Positions 41,911-50,279 of a stretch of DNA of 64,000 bases are shown here, one piece after another. The notes under the pieces were generated by a model, which worked only from the letters and a program-made list of their open reading frames with translations, had not been told where the DNA came from and did not search any database. Position 1 is the first letter of the stretch; the number at the start of each line of letters is the position of its first letter. The stretch is taken from positions 1 to 64,000 of the forward strand of contig CAYUSP010000007.1 in assembly GCA_964447405.1 (NCBI GenBank). Reading direction: 5' to 3'. A program made the translations under genes and the position numbers. This stretch comes from JALNZF01 sp964447405. Its GTDB lineage: Bacteria > Nitrospirota > UBA9217.

Positions 41911-43128
41911 ATGAAAAACGTACTGATCGTAGACGATGAAAAAACGTTTCTCTTGAGTCTAGTTCAGGGTCTAGCGCCGTATAAAAAGGACTTCACCACG
42001 CATACCGCCGCCAATGGCAAAGATGCTGTCGAAGTGCTCCAGACGCTCGGGATCGACCTTGTCATTACTGACCTGAAGATGCCGGAGATGGACGGATTCG
42101 GCCTGCTCACCCATATGAACAAAAACCATCCGAACATCCCTGCCATTGTCATGAGCGCCTACTGCACACCGGAGATCAGGACCCGGCTGAAGAACCTCGG
42201 CTCCTTCAAAATCCTGGAAAAACCGATTGATTTCCAAGATTTTGTCGAGCAGATTTTTACCGAGTTGCAGGCTGCCTCGAAGGGCTACATCAACGGAATA
42301 TCCCTGCCCGCGTTTCTCCAACTCGTTGAGATGGAGCGGAAGACCTGTACGCTTCGGATCGTGTCTCAGGACAAGATCGGATTCCTCTACTTCCTGGACG
42401 GCCATCTGATCGAAGCCGAGAACGGTAATGATGTGCATGAAAAAGCCGCTCTCGACATCGCAAGCTGGGACAATCCCGTGATCGAAATCGACAGTATCTG
42501 CAGAAAGAAGGAAATCAACATCAAGGCTTCGCTCGGATATATCATTATGGAAGGGTACCGCATGCTGGACGAGCGCCAAAAACCGCTCCGTGAGCAGAAG
42601 CAGGCCGCTGCAAAAGTGCCGCCGTTGGCCACGGCCATTGCTCCTGCAAAGCCGATATCAATCGCCGCGCCGGGACCCGAGGAGCCGCGATCAGTGCTGA
42701 AGAGTTCCCCTGCAGAGAAACCCGTTGAAAGAAAGCTATCAGCCGAGCAGGCTGTCAAGGAGGAAAAGATGGCAACGACAAAAGAGATCCTGGGCGAGTT
42801 GGCAAAGGTGCCGAGCATTGAAGCAGTTTGCCTCGTGGCACGCGACGGTTTCCTGGTCGACAGCATTGCGCGGAGCGGGATCGACAAGGAGATGATCGGT
42901 GCAATCGCATCGAGCGGTTTCGGCGCATCGGTGTCCATGGGCAAGCAGCTCGAAAAAGGAGCCATGCAGATCAGCATGATCGAGTTCGAAAAAGGGCCGG
43001 TATTGCTCACGCCGATCGGCGACGACGCCTTCCTGGTGATCGTGGCCGACAAGGATGCAAACCTCGGCATGATCCGGCTGAAACTGAAAAAACACAGCCA
43101 TGAACTGGCAGTTGCCGCGGCCATATAA
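41911..43128 (+). CDS. Response regulator with DUF4388 (PATAN) and roadblock/LC7 domains
   Basis: A 405-residue protein from ATG 41911 (an ATG at 41893 would lie at the predicted transcription start). The receiver domain has VDDE (7-10) and D54 in VITDLKMPEMDG. A DUF4388/PATAN domain follows (about 125-205: GYINGISLPAFLQLVEMERKT). A Pro/Ala linker leads to a roadblock/LC7 domain (about 290-405: LGELAKVPSIEAVCLVARDGFLV), a module that controls small GTPases such as MglA. The promoter is sigma-54 type. A signalling adaptor for polarity or motility is likely. Confidence 0.9.
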   Translation: MKNVLIVDDEKTFLLSLVQGLAPYKKDFTTHTAANGKDAVEVLQTLGIDLVITDLKMPEMDGFGLLTHMNKNHPNIPAIVMSAYCTPEIRTRLKNLGSFKILEKPIDFQDFVEQIFTELQAASKGYINGISLPAFLQLVEMERKTCTLRIVSQDKIGFLYFLDGHLIEAENGNDVHEKAALDIASWDNPVIEIDSICRKKEINIKASLGYIIMEGYRMLDERQKPLREQKQAAAKVPPLATAIAPAKPISIAAPGPEEPRSVLKSSPAEKPVERKLSAEQAVKEEKMATTKEILGELAKVPSIEAVCLVARDGFLVDSIARSGIDKEMIGAIASSGFGASVSMGKQLEKGAMQISMIEFEKGPVLLTPIGDDAFLVIVADKDANLGMIRLKLKKHSHELAVAAAI

Positions 43129-43207
43129 TGAGAATCCATTTCGACAGGATTGACAGGATTGCATCTAAGCGTTGATCCGATTTGTCCTGGTAAAGGAGAC
43201 GACCACA

Positions 43208-43825
43208 ATGAGCGATGAAAATATTTTAGACATAGCGCACATCAGTTTTCTCGACATGATCAAGGTCATGATAACGCTTTCCGGAGCGGCAAGCGCGAAG
43301 GGAACGCTGATCAGGAATGCCATCAAGACGGCTGAGCGGATCGCGGAGGTGGATTACCCGACGTTTGACGCCTATCTTGCGGCGATCGAGAACGCTACGA
43401 ATCCCATTACGGTCATCGAGGGAAAGGCGACCCATGCCGGAAACTTCGTTTTCGGGCTGAAACTCTGCCCGTTCGGGCCGTCGATAAAGAACTATACGAA
43501 GGTTTTTGAAAAGCTGCCTGACGGGTTCGCGGATTTTACCGCGGAGTTCAACAAACCGAGCAACATCACGGACCAATACCATGTCGGCGAAGGCGCCGGA
43601 GTGAGCCCGTTCTGCTCGGTGCATCAGCCGATGCGGAGCGCGTTTGCGGAAAAGATCAAAATTGGCGGGAAAAAGATCCGGGTGATCCAACTCGGCTGCA
43701 AGTCCGGCGGGGGAAAGAAGGGATTCGCGGACAAGTGGATCGCTGAGAGCGGCGTTGTCCGGGCAGTGGTGGACAAGGTCCTGGACAATCACATGTGCTG
43801 CTACGTTCTGAAGATCGACGCTTGA
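43208..43825 (+). CDS. Conserved hypothetical protein with several cysteines
   Basis: A 205-residue protein from ATG 43208 (AAGGAG ten bases upstream). No family is recognised. It has LCPFGPSIKNY, SPFCSVHQPMR, LGCKSGGGKKG and HMCCYVLKID, so five cysteines plus histidines, which could bind a metal or heme. The composition is soluble and alpha/beta. It follows the REC-DUF4388-LC7 gene by 79 bp on the same strand and is likely in the same sigma-54 operon, so it may be a sensor or effector of that pathway. Confidence 0.6.
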   Translation: MSDENILDIAHISFLDMIKVMITLSGAASAKGTLIRNAIKTAERIAEVDYPTFDAYLAAIENATNPITVIEGKATHAGNFVFGLKLCPFGPSIKNYTKVFEKLPDGFADFTAEFNKPSNITDQYHVGEGAGVSPFCSVHQPMRSAFAEKIKIGGKKIRVIQLGCKSGGGKKGFADKWIAESGVVRAVVDKVLDNHMCCYVLKIDA

Positions 43826-44312
43826 TGGCGCAGGCTGATTCCGGCTGTAAACCTTAAAGTAGTATGACTCATGGATGATCTGCGCTTGCCTGCGGGCGTT
43901 AATCGTCTTCTGTAATAGGTACCTTGATCATCACACTCACTTGCCCCACTGATATGATGTCGTAATGATGAAATGAATTATCCTGTGAATGAATGTCTTG
44001 TCAGGTGTCAGTTTGCCATCGTTATTAACTAATTGTTTATTAGCATCTTTATCTTATAAATATGCGGCCAGTCTTTGTATGTAAAATTTTCCGACGTTTT
44101 ATTATGAAAAACTTTGTAAGTTTAAGCTGCTAAGACTTAAGGCTCAGAAAAATATAGGGATAATATTTCCGCCTGCCTGTCATTTTTTGTTACACTTCCA
44201 CCCGTGTACGCATCCTGAGAAATCACAAAGTACATTACTTCAATGAGTTATGCGTCTGGTACACATAATGCATGATCTAGAGGAAGATCAGCATAAAGGT
44301 GGTGAGCTAGGT
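43826..44312. other. Intergenic region, AT-rich
   Basis: About 490 bp. No supported gene, repeat or RNA fold. It contains many short AT-rich tracts. The small ORF at 44313 begins at its end. Confidence 0.5.
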
Positions 44313-44486
44313 ATGGAAGAGAATCATGTCAATGTATGTTCAGAAGCGCAGGAACGCGAAGTTTTGAATATCCTTATGGACAGCAACCTGTACCTGGATC
44401 TTTCCCTGCAGGAGAGGCATCTGTTGTTCAAGCATGTTGTCGAGTTCTACCACACTCCGGCACAGGCACCGAAAACCTACTCCTGA
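44313..44486 (+). CDS. Small hypothetical protein
   Basis: A 57-residue protein from ATG 44313 (GGTGGTGAG upstream); an open frame extends back to 44250. The sequence EREVLNILMDSNLYLDLSLQERHLLFKHVVEFYH looks like a folded helical segment, so I think it is real. It overlaps the end of the dus gene on the other strand by 10 bases. The function is unknown. Confidence 0.4.
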   Translation: MEENHVNVCSEAQEREVLNILMDSNLYLDLSLQERHLLFKHVVEFYHTPAQAPKTYS

Positions 44487-45487
44487 TGCATCAAGGCCCT
44501 GTCAAAAGTCGATAGGGTACCTTTTTCCGGGAACCTGAAATACTCTTTGATCTCGCGGACCACGTCCCGTACTTCCGCAATTCGGTTTACTCTTTCCCTG
44601 AACTCCGCTCCGTCGGGCAATCCTTTCGTATACCAGCAGAGATGCTTGCGCATTTCGCGTACGCCAATCTGTTCTCCCGCGAACCGCACCATATCGCGCA
44701 GGTGCCGGAGCATGACAGTCTGGCGTTCTTCGTGGGATGGTTGGGGGGGCAGAATCCCGGCCATGAGGTACTGCCGCGCTTCCCGGAATAACCAGGGGTT
44801 GCCCTGCACAGCCCTGCCGATCATCACACCATCGCATCCGGTCTCAACCATCATCCTTTTCGCATCCTGCGCAGAACAGACATCGCCATTGCCGATCACC
44901 GGGATCCCAACGGAATCCTTGACTGCTTTTATCATGTTCCAGTCGGCCAGACCGGAAAAGCCCTGCGCTTTGGTCCTCGCGTGAACGGTCAGGGCGGAAA
45001 TGCCTGCGGACTCTGCCGCTTGCGCCAGGTCAACTGCCACGATATTCATCGCGTCCCATCCGAGGCGGATCTTGATCGTTACCGGTACGCTTGAAGCGCT
45101 CACCACCACCCGCATGATTTCCTGCGCCAGCACCAAATCGCGCAGCAGCGCCGATCCGGCGCCGGACTTCAGCACCTTCGGTACGGGACATCCCATGTTG
45201 ATGTCAATGAAATCCGCACCGCTCAGGGAGATGATGTGCGCAGCCTCGGCCATGGATGCGGGCTTTGAACCGAAGATCTGGAATACCACCGGCCGCTCCG
45301 CTGGATCGGAATGGAGCATGCCTTTCGTTCGCTTGTGCTCGCGGATCATGGCCTCGACGCTCAGCATCTCGGAAAAAACGAGACCGGCGCCCATTTCCCT
45401 GCAGATCATGCGAAAGGGGAAGTCAGTGATGCCAGCCATGGGCGCGAGCACGAGGGGATTGTCAGCGAGAATTTCACGGATATGCAT
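44477..45487 (-). CDS. dusB: tRNA-dihydrouridine synthase
   Basis: This 336-residue FMN enzyme reduces uridine to dihydrouridine in the tRNA D-loop. It shows the Dus landmarks: LVLAPMAGITDFPFR, SEMLSVEAM, VVFQIFGSKP, FIDINMGCPVPKVLKSGAGSALL (active-site Cys in MGCP), KIRLGWD, LTVHARTKAQGFSG and GNGDV. The ATG at 45487 is chosen because TATAAT (complement at 45495-45500) overlaps the upstream ATG at 45496 and ends 7 bases before 45487, so the mRNA is probably leaderless. The length is usual for DusB. Confidence 0.94.
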   Translation of the reverse strand: MHIREILADNPLVLAPMAGITDFPFRMICREMGAGLVFSEMLSVEAMIREHKRTKGMLHSDPAERPVVFQIFGSKPASMAEAAHIISLSGADFIDINMGCPVPKVLKSGAGSALLRDLVLAQEIMRVVVSASSVPVTIKIRLGWDAMNIVAVDLAQAAESAGISALTVHARTKAQGFSGLADWNMIKAVKDSVGIPVIGNGDVCSAQDAKRMMVETGCDGVMIGRAVQGNPWLFREARQYLMAGILPPQPSHEERQTVMLRHLRDMVRFAGEQIGVREMRKHLCWYTKGLPDGAEFRERVNRIAEVRDVVREIKEYFRFPEKGTLSTFDRALMHQE

Positions 45488-45589
45488 GGGGGCCATTATA
45501 ACCGATGAGGAGTGAATTGCGAGAACAATTTACTTGACCAACGCTGCATGCGAAGTCTTCATTCTTTTTCCGGCAGAATATCGTTCACG

Positions 45590-46069
45590 TCATTTCCTGC
45601 GCTCAAAGGTCCCGCTTTTTCCGCCGGTTTTCCTGATCAGTCGTATGTCCGACAGGGTCATCGTGCGGTCGGTTGATTTGCACATATCATAAATGGTCAG
45701 GCCCGCTGCTGCGACGGCGGTAAGTGCTTCCATTTCCACGCCCGTCCTGCCCGTGGTTTTGAGCGTTGCACGGATCGTCACGCTCGACCGCTCTTGTTCG
45801 GGCTCCAGCGCAATGTCCACAGACAGCAGGTTCAGGGGGTGGCAGAGTGGGATGATATCCGCGGTTCTCTTGGCTGCCATGATGCCCGCGATCCTCGCCA
45901 CGCCGAATACATCTCCCTTGGCAACCTTGTGATCAAGGATCAAGGAGAGCGTTTCCGGCTGCATGGAGACCCGTCCCTCTGCAACGGCTTCCCTTGCTGT
46001 TTCGTTCTTGGTTGACACATCCACCATTCGGGCAGCACCAGCATCGTCGAAATGGGTCAATTTGCTCAT
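45590..46069 (-). CDS. moaC: Cyclic pyranopterin monophosphate synthase MoaC
   Basis: This 159-residue protein matches MoaC: LTHFDDAGAARMVDVSTKNETAREAVA, GVARIAGIMAAKRTADIIPLCHPL, then GVEMEALTAVAAAGLTIYDMCKSTDR. It converts the MoaA product (3',8-cH2GTP) to cyclic pyranopterin monophosphate in molybdenum cofactor synthesis. It lies 48 bp after moaA on the same strand, so the two consecutive steps are encoded by one operon. Confidence 0.97.
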   Translation of the reverse strand: MSKLTHFDDAGAARMVDVSTKNETAREAVAEGRVSMQPETLSLILDHKVAKGDVFGVARIAGIMAAKRTADIIPLCHPLNLLSVDIALEPEQERSSVTIRATLKTTGRTGVEMEALTAVAAAGLTIYDMCKSTDRTMTLSDIRLIRKTGGKSGTFERRK

Positions 46070-46117
46070 CGTTCATGGCTCCTTATGGGGACAGCTCCGT
46101 CGCGTCGTGCTGGCAGG

Positions 46118-47113
46118 CTATCCGCCGATCCTTGACATGGTCCGCTGGAAGCAGCCTGCTCCGGCTTCAGCTCCGCTGATAAAGTGGCGCTCGGGTTTGA
46201 TTTCCAGAGCAAGGCTGAGCAGCCGCCTGAGTTCGGCATCATTGCATCCTCCGCGCAGGGGGGATTTGATGTCGATCTCGGTGTCGGAAAGCAGGCAGGG
46301 CCTGATCTTGCCATCTGCCGTAAGCCGGAGGCGTCTGCAGGAACTGCAGAAATGCCTTGTCAGAGGGCTGATGAAACCGATAACGCCCTCTGCGCCGGGG
46401 ATCTGGTAGTTATCAGACGGGCCGGCCGCGTTTTCCGATCTGAACGGCGTGAGGGGGCCGACGCTGCTCTCGATGACCTTGCGTATTTCGCTGCCCGGGA
46501 CGCACGCATCGTGGCTCCATCGGTCATCAGCGCCGATGGGCATATATTCGATGAAGCGGACATGCAGCCGGCGGGCGAGCGTGAGCCGTGCGAAGTCCAC
46601 GACCTCATCGTCGTTCACCCCCCTGATGGGGACCATGTTGATCTTAAGCGGAAAGAAGCCCATGTCTTCGACGCGGGCAATGCTGCGCCAAACGTGATCC
46701 CACGAATTGCTGCCGGTTATCCTTTTAAACTTCACCGGATCCAGGGAATCCAGGCTGATATTGAGCCGTGGTTTTCCCGCCTTGAGCAGCCCTTCGGCCA
46801 TATCCTCGAGCAGAACACCGTTCGTGGTCAGGCTCACGTCTTCCAGCCCGGTTTGCATTCCGAGGTTCGCGATGAAGTCGACGATGCCGCGCCTGACCAG
46901 AGGTTCGCCGCCGGTGACGCGCACTCGCGATATGCCTAAGGGTACTGCCACGGAAACCAGGCGGAGGATTTCTTCATACGAGAGAATGTCGCGGTGGGAT
47001 CGCATCCGCAGATTTGATCGGGGTTTGCAGTACTGGCAGGAAAGGTTGCAGCGATCCGTGACAGATATCCGGAGATAATCGATGCGGCGTTTGTGGCTGT
47101 CGAACAGCGGCAT
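46118..47113 (-). CDS. moaA: GTP 3',8-cyclase MoaA
   Basis: This 331-residue radical SAM enzyme has the N-terminal [4Fe-4S] motif CNLSCQYC, the second cluster ligands in HFCSSCRRLRLTADGKIRPCL, and the terminal GG of SRIGG needed for GTP. The N-terminal open frame extends to 47221, but MPLFDSHKRRIDYLRISV is the normal start, and a promoter (TTGAAG-N17-TACAGT) ends 6 bases before that ATG, so the transcript is probably leaderless. It catalyses the first step of molybdenum cofactor synthesis. moaC follows. Confidence 0.96.
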   Translation of the reverse strand: MPLFDSHKRRIDYLRISVTDRCNLSCQYCKPRSNLRMRSHRDILSYEEILRLVSVAVPLGISRVRVTGGEPLVRRGIVDFIANLGMQTGLEDVSLTTNGVLLEDMAEGLLKAGKPRLNISLDSLDPVKFKRITGSNSWDHVWRSIARVEDMGFFPLKINMVPIRGVNDDEVVDFARLTLARRLHVRFIEYMPIGADDRWSHDACVPGSEIRKVIESSVGPLTPFRSENAAGPSDNYQIPGAEGVIGFISPLTRHFCSSCRRLRLTADGKIRPCLLSDTEIDIKSPLRGGCNDAELRRLLSLALEIKPERHFISGAEAGAGCFQRTMSRIGG

Positions 47114-47119
47114 GGGTGA

Positions 47120-47148
47120 ACTGTACCACAGTGTCGGTTGTTCTTCAA
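47120..47148 (-). promoter_or_regulatory. Promoter of moaA-moaC, probably leaderless
   Basis: On the minus strand: TTGAAG (47148-47143), a 17-bp spacer, TACAGT (47125-47120), then 6 bases to the moaA ATG at 47113. No ribosome site is visible and no molybdenum riboswitch fold is evident. Confidence 0.7.
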
Positions 47149-47184
47149 GATGATTTCGAAAAAGCCCGTCGCGGAACAATGACC

Positions 47185-47213
47185 TTGACCCTCCCGTTGT
47201 TTGCCAGTATAAT
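47185..47213 (+). promoter_or_regulatory. Promoter of the 47267 gene
   Basis: TTGACC (47185-47190), exactly 17 bp, TATAAT (47208-47213). It is divergent from the moaA promoter. The ATG is 53 bp downstream with GAAAGG nearby, so this transcript has a leader. Confidence 0.75.
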
Positions 47214-47266
47214 CGATTCATGGCCGCTGGTTTGGGCCCCTATGCACTGAAGATTTGAAAGGGTAT

Positions 47267-47824
47267 ATGCCGGCTGTGGGGAAGAGATATATTCTGGGCG
47301 GGAGAGGAAAAGGGTATCTGAGCGCAGCGGGCCCTCAGTTCCGGTTCATCGTTTTTCTTCTCCTTGTCCTGTTCGCTTATACGCTGCTGCTCAAGGTCTT
47401 CCAGAAGATGGCCGAGATCGTGCAGCTCACCGTGTTTCTTCCCATTTCGCTGATCGCCCTGCTGATTTTCATCGGCATGGTCGGCATGCTGTATTCTCAC
47501 CGCTTTGTCGGGCCCCTGCACCGTATTCGTGCATCCCTCGAACGCATGGCGGAGGGCGAACACTCGATCTGTCTGCGATTGAGGGAATCGGATGATCCCC
47601 TGCTGAAGGAGCTGGTATCGAAGATCATTCTGCTTTGCGAGCACAGCCGAAGCTCCCATGTCCTCATCCAGGAGGGGGCTCGTGATCTCTTCTCGGCGAT
47701 CACGGTGCTTCAAAACATGATCGATCGGGGGGCGAACAGCTCTGAGATTGTAACGCAGTTCAATGATATCGACCGGAAGCGCGCCAGGCTCGAGGATGCG
47801 ATCAAAGCGCAGGGGGCAAGTTAG
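47267..47824 (+). CDS. Membrane protein with HAMP-like domain
   Basis: A 185-residue protein from ATG 47267 (GAAAGG upstream). Two membrane segments (about 26-45, FRFIVFLLLVLFAYTLLL, and 60-84, FLPISLIALLIFIGMVGML) are followed by a HAMP-like segment (about 85-145: SHRFVGPLHRIRASLERMAEG). There is no output domain; the C-terminal ~60 residues are helical with a short coiled coil. It may be a truncated sensor or a signal transducer working with another partner. The 47833 gene starts nine bases downstream. Confidence 0.7.
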   Translation: MPAVGKRYILGGRGKGYLSAAGPQFRFIVFLLLVLFAYTLLLKVFQKMAEIVQLTVFLPISLIALLIFIGMVGMLYSHRFVGPLHRIRASLERMAEGEHSICLRLRESDDPLLKELVSKIILLCEHSRSSHVLIQEGARDLFSAITVLQNMIDRGANSSEIVTQFNDIDRKRARLEDAIKAQGAS

Positions 47825-47832
47825 GAGCGGAT

Positions 47833-48114
47833 ATGGCAGAGAGCGGATTTAAAGGGAAAAGCATGAAAATGGTCACCATGGATGTGGCCGAGGGTTTCAT
47901 CACCGTGAATCCGCTTTTCCTTAAAAGGTTTGACAATGCCATGATCAAGGACCTGTTCGAAAACCTGAACAAGACGATGATCCTGGTCAGGAACGAAAAG
48001 ATCGATCTCACCAACCAAGCCTCAGTCCGTACGCGGAATATGAAGCTCCAGCGCCTGCACAACACATTGATCATCATCAGGAACACTGCGCGGGAGAAAA
48101 GAATCCCGCTGTAG
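47833..48114 (+). CDS. Conserved hypothetical protein
   Basis: A 93-residue protein: MKMVTMDVAEGFITVNPLFLKRFDNAMIKDLFENLNKTMILVRNEKIDLTNQASVRTRNMKLQRLHNTLIIIRNTARE. The helical content is high and no motif is recognised; the pattern of small conserved hydrophobic residues suggests a coiled-coil or helical bundle. It starts nine bases after the HAMP-type gene and likely shares its transcript. The function is unknown. Confidence 0.55.
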   Translation: MAESGFKGKSMKMVTMDVAEGFITVNPLFLKRFDNAMIKDLFENLNKTMILVRNEKIDLTNQASVRTRNMKLQRLHNTLIIIRNTAREKRIPL

Positions 48115-48175
48115 GCAAGGGGAAGGCAGAAGCAAGAAGGACGGGATTCTCCCTGCTCCTTATCCCTCCAGATAA

Positions 48176-49411
48176 CTATTCCACCGCCACTGCAAACTTC
48201 TTTTTAAATTCCTCGGGGTTCAATGTAGTCGTTGCAGCGAGCTGTTCGAGCATGTCGCCTTCCAGGTCTTCCTTCTCGAGGCGGAGCATGTACCGTCTTG
48301 CCATAAGATAGTCATCGGCCGAGGTTTCGACGATCCGGATGCGGGTCTTTCCCGTTTTCGGGTCGATAAGATCCGCGAATTTGATCGGGAGGCACTTCCC
48401 ATCTTTGAGCATGATCATGGCCCCGGTACCGCCGGCAACCAGAAACTGCACGGCACTATACCCCAGGTAGCGAGTGTACTCACGGTCATAGGATATGGGC
48501 GGGTGACAGCGCAGTTCATAGCCAATGTCCTTTGCTATTATGGTGGGCTTGAGTCCCACGCTGTCGAGGTCAGCCAATACCCGCTGCTTCAGCATGTCGC
48601 CCAATGGAATCTCCGCAAGACGGACGTTGCCGTGGTCATCCAGCGGCACGTCTTTGAGAAAGGTAAGCTCCTCGGGATCCAACCGGGTCGCCACGCCTTC
48701 AGCGATCACTGCCACACCATGGTTCTTGCCGTACCGCTGGCGTTTGATGATAGCGCTTGACAGAATAGCAATGACCTTGCTCAAGGATATTTTATTGCCC
48801 AGTTCCTCGGGTATGAGGGTGAGCGTTGCTCCCGCGCCCATACCCATGCCGAGCGCAAGGTGCCCTGCGGAGCGGCCCATGGCGATGACGAAATACCATC
48901 TGCTTGCCGTGGCCGCGTCTTCCATGATGTTCTCGACGAGCTGTGTCCCGAGCTGGCGCGCTGTCTCAAATCCGAATGTCGGGATGCCGTGGGGCAGAGG
49001 AAGGTCGTTGTCAATGGTTTTGGGTACGTGGCAGACGGCGATGGAGCCTCCTGCCTCCTGCTCTACGCGGGTAGCGGTGTATGCCGTGTCATCCCCGCCG
49101 ATCGTGACGAGGTATTTGATGCCGAGGTTCTTGAGGGATTTGATCACATTCGCCATCTTTTCAGGGCTTTTCGTCGGGTTGTCCCGCGAGGTCCGCAGGT
49201 ACGATCCCCCGCGAAGGTGGATGCGCGATATTTCACCCTTTTCAAGCCGGACGGTCTGAGAGGTATCTCCCTTGCCCAGCCATTTGAACCCGTCGTAGAT
49301 CCCGATTACCTCCAGGCCATGCTTCATCGCCTCGAACGTTACCGCGCTGATGACGCCGTTGATGCCCGGAGCAGGGCCCCCGCCGATGACAATTGCAAGC
49401 TTTCCTCCCAT
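48176..49411 (-). CDS. pfp: 6-phosphofructokinase, PPi-dependent type
   Basis: A 411-residue protein from ATG 49411, preceded by AAGGAGGT. The group-specific residues are GGDD (105-108) and PKTIDND (130-136). ATP-dependent PFKs have GGDG and PGTIDND; Asp and Lys at these positions are typical of PPi-dependent enzymes. The other PFK landmarks are IGGGPAPGINGVI, GFETARQ and VIAMGRSAGHLALG. It phosphorylates fructose 6-phosphate with pyrophosphate in a reversible step, useful in an anaerobe. It could be ADP- or ATP-linked in practice; sequence favours PPi. Confidence 0.9.
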   Translation of the reverse strand: MGGKLAIVIGGGPAPGINGVISAVTFEAMKHGLEVIGIYDGFKWLGKGDTSQTVRLEKGEISRIHLRGGSYLRTSRDNPTKSPEKMANVIKSLKNLGIKYLVTIGGDDTAYTATRVEQEAGGSIAVCHVPKTIDNDLPLPHGIPTFGFETARQLGTQLVENIMEDAATASRWYFVIAMGRSAGHLALGMGMGAGATLTLIPEELGNKISLSKVIAILSSAIIKRQRYGKNHGVAVIAEGVATRLDPEELTFLKDVPLDDHGNVRLAEIPLGDMLKQRVLADLDSVGLKPTIIAKDIGYELRCHPPISYDREYTRYLGYSAVQFLVAGGTGAMIMLKDGKCLPIKFADLIDPKTGKTRIRIVETSADDYLMARRYMLRLEKEDLEGDMLEQLAATTTLNPEEFKKKFAVAVE

Positions 49412-49660
49412 GATTACCTCCTTACCAATCGTGTACACGTGTACTATTTAAATCCCAATCAAGTACCGCGCAAATGTAACAAAAGGAAACGCTCTTGTCA
49501 ACCAGCAAAGAGGGTATTCTTTGACGCAGTCAGCAAAACGGCGTCCAACCAGGCCATGAAAAATCGGTTGACACCATTTCGGTAACGCGCTATTATTTCG
49601 CCTGAACCGCCGGAAATCACTTCCCCGTGACACGTATCCTACTTTTCCAAGGGAGATTCT

Positions 49661-50134
49661 ATGAACAAATATAATATCGACGAGGTCCTTGAGATGGCAG
49701 TACAGACCGAACGGATCGGTTTTCAATACTATACCAACATGGCCTTGAAGTTCAAGAGCGACACCGAACTGGTGAAGCTGTTCACTACCATGGCCGCGAA
49801 AGAGAAAACACACGAAATGACCTTTACCGAACTGAAAGGCCTTGTCGCCAAATCCGGCACCGAGCCCCAGGATTGGGAAGAAGTGACAAACTATATGAGG
49901 GCATTTGTTGAATCTGAGTTTTTCCTCGGCAAGGTAAAGTCCCTTCCTTCCCTGGACCAGATAAAGACCGTGAAGGACGCTGTGAGATTCGCCCTGGGAT
50001 TTGAGAAGGAAACCTTTATGTACTTCCTGGAGCTCAGGAAGATCGTGAAGGAAAAGGAGATCGTGGACGAGATCCTGAACGAGGAAAAAAGCCACATCAT
50101 GTGGCTGGCGTCGTTTAAGTCCGCGGCAGTGTAA
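49661..50134 (+). CDS. Ferritin-like protein (rubrerythrin family)
   Basis: A 157-residue all-helical protein: YNIDEVLEMAVQTERIGFQYYTNMALKF (first ExxxY-type ligands), then AAKEKTHEMTFTELKGL (ExxH) and later FGFEKETFMYFLELRK-like (E..E) with EEKSHIMWL (ExxH). This is a diiron four-helix bundle. The rubredoxin-like CxxC domain of classical rubrerythrin is absent. The role is probably peroxide reduction or iron handling under anaerobic conditions. AAGGGAG precedes the ATG, and a strong terminator follows. Confidence 0.85.
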   Translation: MNKYNIDEVLEMAVQTERIGFQYYTNMALKFKSDTELVKLFTTMAAKEKTHEMTFTELKGLVAKSGTEPQDWEEVTNYMRAFVESEFFLGKVKSLPSLDQIKTVKDAVRFALGFEKETFMYFLELRKIVKEKEIVDEILNEEKSHIMWLASFKSAAV

Positions 50135-50155
50135 ACATCCATCATAGGTAATGGA

Positions 50156-50194
50156 AAAGGGGCTCCGGGATCATCGGGGCCCCTTTATTTTTTT
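50156..50194 (+). terminator. Terminator after the ferritin-like gene
   Basis: AAAGGGGCtCC pairs with GG-GGCCCCTTT (8 bp plus inner pairs) followed by a run of seven T at 50188-50194. Confidence 0.85.
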
Positions 50195-50279
50195 ACGGCG
50201 CATCACAAGCATTCGCGGCAATTGAAGCGTCAGTGCAAGCCGGGGGTGACCGCGGCCGCCAATTCACTGATGACCGCAG

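Noticed and set aside
46184..46939. 251-codon + strand frame opposite moaA
   Set aside because: It is antisense to a conserved enzyme, with no ribosome site and no recognisable protein.
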